Source: Porphyromonadaceae bacterium UBA7087 (GTDB lineage Bacteria > Bacteroidota > Bacteroidia > Bacteroidales > Muribaculaceae). From it: a DNA stretch of 11,174 nucleotides. Positions within the stretch are counted from its first letter, which is position 1. Every line of letters begins with the position of its first letter. The translations under genes were made by a program, and so were the position numbers. This document shows positions 1-6,162 of this stretch, one piece after another. The notes under the pieces were generated by a model that was not told where the DNA came from, searched no databases, and saw only the letters and a list, made by a program, of their open reading frames with translations. The stretch is from assembly GCA_002493515.1 (NCBI GenBank), contig DKYZ01000082.1:1-11174 (forward strand), given 5' to 3'.

Positions 1-6
1 ACACAC

Positions 7-336
7 TCAGTGAAACACTACCCGGGTGTAGCGGTTGAACCCCTCGATCACGTCATCGGCCGTGTATGCCACTCCGCCGGCCTCCAGCCTGCGGTCAATC
101 CTGATCAGACGCTGCACGTCCCAATGGATAAGCTCGCGGATCGAGAGCACCAATGGTTTACGCACACTGTTGCGGGTGGCCTTCACCATCGAACGAGACT
201 CATCCCACTCCGACCGGAATACCTTATAGTCTGTGGGCAGCTGGCGCACTTTCCTCTCATGAATTATCTGGTAATAGATTGCACCCTCACGGTCGGCGAC
301 AGTCGAGGGCCTGAACTTAACTTTTATCGAAGCCAT
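7..336 (-). pseudogene. Tyrosine recombinase/integrase, N-terminal arm domain only (truncated or frameshifted)
   Basis: The product from the ATG at 336 is 109 residues. It begins MASIKVKFRPSTVADREG and continues with IYYQIIHERKVRQL, TDYKVF and SEWDE. This is the N-terminal arm-type DNA-binding domain of Bacteroidales tyrosine recombinases, which serve as integrases of mobile elements or as DNA invertases. Such proteins are usually about 400 residues, with a core-binding domain and a catalytic domain carrying R-H-R-Y. Here the frame stops at 7-9, just after the arm domain (...FNRYTRVVFH), so no catalytic residues are encoded in it. In a neighbouring minus-strand frame the last bases read SVSLSV, which resembles the usual start of the core-binding domain, so a small indel near position 20 is likely (inference). 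The longer reading from 417 overlaps the antiporter stop region and adds 27 residues unlike the family. Identification as an integrase is solid; whether it is a real pseudogene or an edge or sequencing artefact is open. Confidence 0.72.
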
Positions 337-350
337 AATATTTTTTCCGG

Positions 351-358
351 CAAAAATA
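351..358 (-). promoter_or_regulatory. Possible Bacteroidota -7 box upstream of the integrase
   Basis: Read on the minus strand this is TATTTTTG, a full match to the Bacteroidota sigma-ABfr -7 consensus TAnnTTTG. It lies 14 nt before the integrase ATG at 336, so the leader would be only a few nucleotides. No TTTG-type -33 box is visible 19-21 bp upstream. The interval 337-421 holds no other recognisable signal, and I see no terminator for the antiporter operon in it. Confidence 0.3.
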
Positions 359-421
359 TCATGAACTTCCGTGCGATTGGCACCCTCAGCGCAAAAACAC
401 GCATATTTATTCATCACAGGG

Positions 422-2803
422 TCACTTCATGCGGATGAACTGGGCAGGGTCGCCCACCACCCAGATGACGTCGCCGGGATGCAGCACGGTGTCGGGACGC
501 GGCTGATCGAAGCTGCCGTCGCTATGCTCCACCTTCACTATCATGCTGTAGTAGTCGGCCCGGATGTCGAGTTCCCTGAGCGGACAGCCCACCACCGGAG
601 AGTCGTCGGTGAGCCTGACGCTCCGCAGCTCCACTTTCGGCTGCACCACCTTGAGGGCCTTCACCGCCTTGTCGTCGCGCTCCAGGTCGTCGTTGAGACG
701 CTTTATCTGCTCGTCGTTGCCTATCACCCCTATCACGTCGCCGGGGAAGATGCGCGCGTCGACCGAGGGGAGCGGCATGAAACTGTCGCCGCGCTGTATG
801 CTGGAGACGCTGATGCCGTAGTCCTTGCGCAGGCCGGAATCCTTGAGGCGGTCGCCCACGAAGGAGGCGTTGGGCCCTATCTCGATATATGCCTGATGGA
901 GGTCGCTCACGAGCGAATTGTTCAGACCCAGGCGCGTGTTCTCACGTATATTGAGATTGTCGAGGAATTTCTTCTCCATGCGGTTGCAGTCGACGCTCAG
1001 CCGGCGCGAGGCCACGAGCAGGATAAGCACGAAGCATCCGGCGCCTCCGAGCCAGCCCACCTTGGCGCCGAAGGTGGCGGTGAGCAGATAGACGATGAAA
1101 AGCAGCGCGATGAGATAGCGCACTATGCGCATCGCCACGAGCGGCACCGTATAGTTGCCCTCCGAGGAGAGCGACTCACGCTCCTCGGGCCGCGTGGAGC
1201 TGAAGCACAGCGCCACGAGGAAGGGAGACATGGCGCCCAGAGTGACAAGAGCCGCCACAAACCGGCCGTATTTCCCGATATGCGACTCGAAGAGCGGGAA
1301 GAGGAACTCGCGTGAAATCAGCACTATGGCCGTCAGTATGACCGAATACAGCAGTATGCGCCACAGGTAGCGGCTCACCACCTCACGCCACATCTGGCCG
1401 GGACGCTCCACCTCGCTGGCGTCTTTCGAATAGCGGGTGATGAGGAAACTAAGTCCCTTGGGGAGATGACGCTCCGCGAAACCGGCGGCCGGCTCCGCGA
1501 GCTTCACGAAATAGGGGGTGGTGAAGATCGTGATTACCGATACGGCCACGATTATAGGATAAAGCGAGGGCTGGAGCACACCCAGCCCCATGCCGAGCGA
1601 GGCGATGATATATGAGAACTCGCCCACCTGCGTCAGGGTTAAGCCGCTCTCCACGGCCACGCGCAGCGACTGCCCGGTGAGCAGCATGCCGAGGGTGCCG
1701 AAGAAAATCATGCCTACCACCACTACCACCGCCAGGATGAGGATCTCCCACCAATACTGCACGATCACATGGGGGTCTACCATCATGCCCACGGAGATGA
1801 AGAAGACGGCTCCGAAGAGGTCTCTCACGGGCATTACCACCCTCTCCATCTTCTCGGCCCACATCGTCCCGGCCAGGATGGAGCCCATCACGAAGGCGCC
1901 GAGCTCCATCGAGAAACCGCACACCACCGAGAATATCGCCATCGAGAAGCAGAGGCCCATGCTGACGATGAGCAGCGTCTCGTCGTTGAGCATCGGGCGC
2001 GCGCGGTTGAGGAACGACGGCAGCACGTAGACACCCACCAGAAACCATATTATGAGGAAGAACACGAGCTTCGCCACGGAATACAGGAGCTCGGTGCCCT
2101 CCACGTCGCCCATCGCCAGCGACGACAGCAGCACGAGCATCAGCACCGCGAAGAGGTCTTCGATGATCAGCACCGCCAGCACCAGCGAGGCGAACTTCTT
2201 CTGCCGCAGGCCGAGGTCGGTGAGGGTCTTTAATATTATGGTGGTCGACGACATGGATATCATTCCGCCGAGGAAGATGCAGTTGATGTTGTTGAGATGC
2301 AGCAGGCGCCCTACCCCGAAGCCGGCGAAAGTCATGCCGGTGATGATGATGAGGGCGGTGACGATTGCCGACGAGCCGGAGTTCATCAGCTTGCGGAAAG
2401 AGAACTCGAGTCCGAGCGAGAACATCAGCACCACGATTCCGATCTCCGACCAGAGCTCGATGTTGTCGAGATTGGAGATGGAGGGGAGATACTCGAAGCG
2501 CGGGCTTGCGAGGAAGCCCGCGATGATGTAGCCGAGCACCACCGGCTGCTTCATCTTCTTGAAGAGCAGGGTCACTATCGCTCCGAGGAGCAGGATCCAC
2601 GCCAGGTCGGCGATGAGGCCGTTGTGGGGGGTGTTGTCGGGCTCCTCACGGGGAGTGGCGTCGGGATTGATCTCTGTGTAGACGGCCTCCTCCACCTGCT
2701 CCACCGTCGCCGACGGGTCGGACGATGGAGAGGCCAGGGCCACGTATTGCGCGGCCAGGGGAAGTGTCAGCGCGGCCGCTGCTGTTCTCTTGTTGGTATT
2801 CAT
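422..2803 (-). CDS. CPA2-family cation:proton antiporter with two RCK_C domains (KefB/KefC-like)
   Basis: This 793-residue inner-membrane protein exchanges monovalent cations (K+ or Na+) for protons. Residues 1-25 look like a signal peptide or first membrane anchor, followed by an acidic periplasmic stretch (26-60). The antiporter core spans about 62-435 with many hydrophobic segments. It carries family motifs such as VVLGYIIAGFLASP (88-101), IIEDLFAV (213-220, the ED ion-binding pair) and QVGEFSYII (392-400). A second membrane block with four or so helices follows (about 478-600). The cytoplasmic tail has two RCK_C/TrkA_C-like modules (about 631-705 and 724-793), each containing a PGDVI motif. 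There is no RCK_N nucleotide-binding Rossmann domain, unlike E. coli KefB/KefC, so gating by another ligand is likely. Its ATG overlaps the stop of the MgtC gene by 4 nt (ATGA), suggesting translational coupling. Family assignment is secure; the transported ion is not. Confidence 0.9.
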   Translation of the reverse strand: MNTNKRTAAAALTLPLAAQYVALASPSSDPSATVEQVEEAVYTEINPDATPREEPDNTPHNGLIADLAWILLLGAIVTLLFKKMKQPVVLGYIIAGFLASPRFEYLPSISNLDNIELWSEIGIVVLMFSLGLEFSFRKLMNSGSSAIVTALIIITGMTFAGFGVGRLLHLNNINCIFLGGMISMSSTTIILKTLTDLGLRQKKFASLVLAVLIIEDLFAVLMLVLLSSLAMGDVEGTELLYSVAKLVFFLIIWFLVGVYVLPSFLNRARPMLNDETLLIVSMGLCFSMAIFSVVCGFSMELGAFVMGSILAGTMWAEKMERVVMPVRDLFGAVFFISVGMMVDPHVIVQYWWEILILAVVVVVGMIFFGTLGMLLTGQSLRVAVESGLTLTQVGEFSYIIASLGMGLGVLQPSLYPIIVAVSVITIFTTPYFVKLAEPAAGFAERHLPKGLSFLITRYSKDASEVERPGQMWREVVSRYLWRILLYSVILTAIVLISREFLFPLFESHIGKYGRFVAALVTLGAMSPFLVALCFSSTRPEERESLSSEGNYTVPLVAMRIVRYLIALLFIVYLLTATFGAKVGWLGGAGCFVLILLVASRRLSVDCNRMEKKFLDNLNIRENTRLGLNNSLVSDLHQAYIEIGPNASFVGDRLKDSGLRKDYGISVSSIQRGDSFMPLPSVDARIFPGDVIGVIGNDEQIKRLNDDLERDDKAVKALKVVQPKVELRSVRLTDDSPVVGCPLRELDIRADYYSMIVKVEHSDGSFDQPRPDTVLHPGDVIWVVGDPAQFIRMK

Positions 2804-3516
2804 AAGTCTATCTGGCTTGACAATGTGATGGATTTTGTGTCGGCCACGTCGCGCACGCGTCCGAGGAGGGGCACGAGGTTCTCCCCTATCGGCACGAGGA
2901 CCACGAAATTCACCATCGTGACTCCCGCGTCGTAGTCATACTCGAGGTAATAGTTGGAGAGATGCACGCCGCAGCTGCTGAAGATATCCTTGTAGCGCGA
3001 GAAATCCTCGATGATGCCGTTCATCCTGACTATGATGATCTTGGCCTCCTGGCCGAGACGCCTGCGCCGCTCGAAGCGTTCGAAAAGCACGAGTATCATT
3101 AGGATGAGAAGCGTCGAGACCACCGAGGCGAGATACATCCCCACGCCCACGGCCATGCCGATGATGGCCGTCATCCAGATTCCGGCGGCGGTGGTCAGGC
3201 CGCGCACGGAGCCTTTCATGTGGATTATCGTGCCGCCGCCGATGAAGCCGATGCCGGTGATCACCTGGGCGGCGATACGTCCCGGGTCGCCGTTCTTGAG
3301 GCCGAGATATTCCTGGGGCACGTAGATCGAGAGGAGCATCGCCAGGCATGAGCCCATCGAGATGAGGGCGAAGGTGCGCACTCCGGCTATCTGCCCCTTG
3401 CGCATACGCTCGGCGCCGACAATGACGCCGAGCATCATGCTCAGCAGCAGGCGGAAGATGGCGTTGCCGAAGGTGACGTCGAGGGAATTTATGTCGTTGA
3501 ATATTGTCTGAAACAC
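2800..3516 (-). CDS. MgtC/SapB family membrane protein
   Basis: The protein has 238 residues with four or five N-terminal membrane helices (about 15-145) and a soluble C-terminal ACT-like domain (about 155-238). Signature motifs of the MgtC/SapB family are present: GAERMRKGQIAGVRT (34-48), QVITGIGFIGGGTI (84-97) and VRGLTTAAGIW (104-114). In other bacteria MgtC supports growth in low Mg2+ and restrains the F-ATP synthase; which role applies here cannot be told from sequence. The start codon is GTG (positions 3516-3514). No ATG lies in frame between the preceding stop and this point, and the GTG gives the expected N-terminus. The gene lies 33 nt after the AI-2E permease stop and in the same frame, and overlaps the antiporter start by 4 nt. 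Middle gene of a three-gene operon. Confidence 0.9.
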   Translation of the reverse strand: MFQTIFNDINSLDVTFGNAIFRLLLSMMLGVIVGAERMRKGQIAGVRTFALISMGSCLAMLLSIYVPQEYLGLKNGDPGRIAAQVITGIGFIGGGTIIHMKGSVRGLTTAAGIWMTAIIGMAVGVGMYLASVVSTLLILMILVLFERFERRRRLGQEAKIIIVRMNGIIEDFSRYKDIFSSCGVHLSNYYLEYDYDAGVTMVNFVVLVPIGENLVPLLGRVRDVADTKSITLSSQIDL

Positions 3517-3549
3517 TGTGGCGAACGATAAGTGATTGGTGATAAACGA

Positions 3550-4719
3550 TTAGTCGGTGGGATCGTCGAGGGCGTCTTCCACGGCGGGACGCGCCTGGGC
3601 GTTGACCACATACTGGTCGTAGTAGGAAAGCACGAGCGTGGTGAGCGGCAGGGCGATGATCATGCCCATGAAGCCGAGCAGCGACCCCCATATGGAGAGC
3701 GAGAGGAGGATGATGGCCGGGTTGAGGCCCATGGCCTTTCCCATCACCTTGGGCGTGAGCACGAGGTCCTGTATACACTGCACCACCACGTAGACGGCCA
3801 TGCTCTCCCAGAAGATGACCCAGAAATCGCCACCCCCGCTGGCGGTGTAGACCAGGCAGAGCATGGCCGTCATCGGGAGGGAGATGAGCTGGAGATATGG
3901 CACCATGTTGAGCATCCCGATGAAGAGGCCGAGCAGGATGCCCATCGGCAGCCCGATTATCATGAAGCCGATGGAGAAGAGGATACCTACGGTGAAGGCT
4001 ATCACGAACTGGCCGCGGAAATAGCGGTTCATGGCGTTCTTTATGTCGGAGGCGATGGCGAAGGTGCGGCGGCGGTGCTGCACGGGCACGAGCTGGCGGA
4101 AGCTGAGCATGAGGCGCTCGTAGTCGAGCATGATGAAGATGACGTATAGAATCACGATCAGCCAGCTGAAAAGGCCGAAGATATAGGCCAGCGAGGAGCT
4201 GACCACCGTCCAGGAGGATGCCAGGGTCTTCTTGCCGAGCTCATACCATTCCTCGCGGGTGAAGAGGTTGGAGATGGAGTTGAAGTCGATGTTGTCGCGC
4301 AGCAGCTGGTGCACGCGCTCCGATATATACGGAATCTGGATATGGGAGGTGGTGTAGTTGCGGAGCATCACGGTCATCTCCTGCGCCTCGGAGACGATGT
4401 AGGGTATGACGGCGAAGGAAATCCCCGCTATGACTACGGCCGTCTCGACGAGAGCGAGCATCACGGGCAGGAAGCGGCGCCGCGAGTGTGTCCATTTCAT
4501 GTTCCATTGCACGATAGGCTCGAGCATGTAGGCAAGCAGGCAGGCCACGAGGAAAGGAAGGAGGACACCCTTCAGGAGATTGAGCAGATAGATAGTGGCA
4601 AGCACGGCGCATACCGAGACGAGGATACGCACGGTGCGGTCGAAGGTGAACGGGCGCCGGCGGCCGGCTCCTGCGGCGGCTGCGTCTGCAGAGGTTTCAT
4701 CTATGAATGTCTGTGGCAT
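3550..4719 (-). CDS. AI-2E/PerM family permease (YhhT-, TqsA-like)
   Basis: From the ATG at 4719 the protein has 389 residues. A polar cytoplasmic N-terminus of about 25 residues is followed by two helices (29-45 and 46-62), a third after an RRR-rich loop (about 84-109), a long soluble segment (110-170), then five more helices. Family motifs are GMLNMVPYLQ (about 258-267), LTPKVMGKAMGLNP (about 311-324) and SIWGSLLGFMGMIIALPL (about 332-349). The family includes TqsA (autoinducer-2 export) and Na+/H+ or general exporters, so the substrate is unknown. Extending to 4818 would add 33 residues and run through the promoter, so I reject that start. First gene of the operon with the MgtC-like protein and the CPA2 antiporter, which favours an ion-homeostasis role over quorum signalling (inference). 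Confidence 0.88.
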   Translation of the reverse strand: MPQTFIDETSADAAAAGAGRRRPFTFDRTVRILVSVCAVLATIYLLNLLKGVLLPFLVACLLAYMLEPIVQWNMKWTHSRRRFLPVMLALVETAVVIAGISFAVIPYIVSEAQEMTVMLRNYTTSHIQIPYISERVHQLLRDNIDFNSISNLFTREEWYELGKKTLASSWTVVSSSLAYIFGLFSWLIVILYVIFIMLDYERLMLSFRQLVPVQHRRRTFAIASDIKNAMNRYFRGQFVIAFTVGILFSIGFMIIGLPMGILLGLFIGMLNMVPYLQLISLPMTAMLCLVYTASGGGDFWVIFWESMAVYVVVQCIQDLVLTPKVMGKAMGLNPAIILLSLSIWGSLLGFMGMIIALPLTTLVLSYYDQYVVNAQARPAVEDALDDPTD

Positions 4720-4787
4720 AATATAAACTGTTTTGACGGAGGGGATTGCACGCCTGGGCAATCGGCCGTCCGCCGGATTACGGAATA

Positions 4788-4819
4788 CAAAATTAATAAA
4801 TGATTGGGAAGAGGCCAAA
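4788..4819 (-). promoter_or_regulatory. Bacteroidota promoter of the permease-mgtC-antiporter operon
   Basis: On the minus strand the -7 box is TAATTTTG (4795-4788), a full TAnnTTTG match. The -33 box is TTTG (4819-4816). The spacer is 20 bp, within the known 19-21 bp optimum. Transcription would start near 4781, leaving a leader of about 60 nt before the ATG at 4719. The leader shows no Shine-Dalgarno sequence, as is usual in this phylum. Confidence 0.65.
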
Positions 4820-4835
4820 ATTCAGAAAAACTTTA

Positions 4836-4843
4836 TACCTTTG
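4836..4843 (+). promoter_or_regulatory. dacB: -7 box of the dacB operon promoter
   Basis: TACCTTTG matches TAnnTTTG exactly and would place the start of transcription near 4850, 20-45 nt before the two candidate dacB start codons. There is no good -33 TTTG at 19-21 bp spacing; the nearest TTG (4804-4806) is 29 bp away. The box sits 16 bp from the -33 element of the divergent promoter, so the two polymerase footprints overlap. Confidence 0.55.
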
Positions 4844-4893
4844 CCGCTGTTTTTGGTCTAAGCAATTATATGGGAATCGAAAGAGAGAGAGAG

Positions 4894-6132
4894 ATGCCGC
4901 GTTTTCGGCGGCTTGCGATGATATTGACGCTCGCGCTGGCTCTGGGAGTCGGCGCGGCGTCGGCATTCGCTTCGGAGAGCCTGGAGCGGTTTCTGAAATC
5001 GGGGACGGTTGACCCGGCATCGACGTCGGTGCTGGTGATCGACCTCAGCGACGGCAAGGTGCTCGAGAGCCACAATGCCGGGCGTCCGCTTGTGCCCGCC
5101 TCGATAATGAAATCGGTGACGACGGCCACGCTGCTTCAGAATGTAGGCAAAGACTACCGCTACGAGACGCCCGTATGGATGGAGGGCGACGTCAAGGATG
5201 GTGTGCTGGAGGGAAACCTCGTGGTGGAGGGGGCATGCGACCCGTCGCTTGGCACAGACAACGACCCCGGCTCCACCGATATCATTGCGGAGACGGTCAA
5301 GGCGTTGGAAAGCAAAGGGATAACGAGGATTGAGGGTGATGTGGCGGTCGACCAGTCGGCGTTCGCCGGCCCGGCGTGCCCGCCGAGCTGGATGAGCGCG
5401 GACCTCCCCCACTCCTACGGCACGGGGAGCCACGGACTCAACTACGCCGACAACTCGGCGGCGAGGAAGTCGGTGAAAGACCCGTCGGCGGTGTTCTTGC
5501 GCCGGCTGCGCCAGGAGCTCTCGGCAGCGGGCATCACCGTGGCTGGCGGAGAGGCGAAGGGGGGAAAGCGGAGGATGCTTGTCAACCATCTTTCAGCCCC
5601 GGTAGATGAGATAATGCGCTCTTGCATGATGCGGAGCGACAATCTTTTCGCGGAGTCGATGCTGCGCACATACAGCCATGAGGCCGGAGGCGACGGATCC
5701 ACGGCCGACGGGGCGCGCAGGGAACTGGAGTTCTGGAAAAAGAAGGGACTCGACAGCGGGGAGGTGGAGATTGTTGACGGCAGCGGCCTTTCGCGCTCCA
5801 ACCGCATGACGGCGGAGTTTATGGGCGATGTGCTGTCGAGGATGAGCGGCGACGCCTACTATGCCTCCTTCTTTCCGCTCGCCGGACAGGAGGGGACGCT
5901 GAAGAATTTTCTGGCCGACACACCGTTGGACAGCTATGTGGCTTTGAAGACAGGCAGCATGAAGGGAATCCAGTGTTATGCCGGCTACAAGCTTGACGAC
6001 GACTATGCGCCGACCCACGTGATAGTGATAATGATCAACAATCTGAAGAGCGACCGTTCACGGATGCGCCAGGCGGCCTCGCGGATGCTGCTCGACATCT
6101 TCGCCCCCGGCAATGACGACACAAAAGAATAA
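4894..6132 (+). CDS. dacB: D-alanyl-D-alanine carboxypeptidase/endopeptidase (PBP4 type, family S13)
   Basis: This periplasmic peptidoglycan hydrolase removes the terminal D-Ala from stem peptides and cleaves D-Ala-mDAP crosslinks. From ATG 4894 it has 412 residues, starting with a signal peptide (MPRFRR, hydrophobic core 9-20, cleavage near ASAFA at 22-26). All three penicillin-binding motifs are present: S70-I-M-K73 with the nucleophile serine, S248-D-N250, and K352-T-G354. Between motifs one and two lies the S13 insertion with GDVAVDQSAF and YGTGSHGLNYADNSAA. This insertion is shorter than in E. coli PBP4 (412 against 477 residues overall). An upstream in-frame ATG at 4870 would add MGIERERE. 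I prefer 4894 because a GA-rich, Shine-Dalgarno-like tract (4879-4893) precedes it and it gives the cleaner signal peptide. The next gene starts 15-30 nt downstream, so this is the first gene of an operon. Confidence 0.92.
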   Translation: MPRFRRLAMILTLALALGVGAASAFASESLERFLKSGTVDPASTSVLVIDLSDGKVLESHNAGRPLVPASIMKSVTTATLLQNVGKDYRYETPVWMEGDVKDGVLEGNLVVEGACDPSLGTDNDPGSTDIIAETVKALESKGITRIEGDVAVDQSAFAGPACPPSWMSADLPHSYGTGSHGLNYADNSAARKSVKDPSAVFLRRLRQELSAAGITVAGGEAKGGKRRMLVNHLSAPVDEIMRSCMMRSDNLFAESMLRTYSHEAGGDGSTADGARRELEFWKKKGLDSGEVEIVDGSGLSRSNRMTAEFMGDVLSRMSGDAYYASFFPLAGQEGTLKNFLADTPLDSYVALKTGSMKGIQCYAGYKLDDDYAPTHVIVIMINNLKSDRSRMRQAASRMLLDIFAPGNDDTKE

Positions 6133-6162
6133 AACAGCGACTATTATATGGAAAGAGAGAGA

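Noticed and set aside
337..421. Terminator for the antiporter operon
   Set aside because: No stable stem followed by a T-run could be found on the minus strand in this interval.
371..1315. Long plus-strand open frame (314 codons) opposite the antiporter gene
   Set aside because: It is rich in His, Glu and Ala with no domain, a typical antisense shadow of a GC-rich membrane-protein gene.
1449..2600. 383-codon minus-strand frame inside the antiporter gene
   Set aside because: Out-of-frame product rich in Arg, His and Pro; the overlapping antiporter frame is clearly the coding one.
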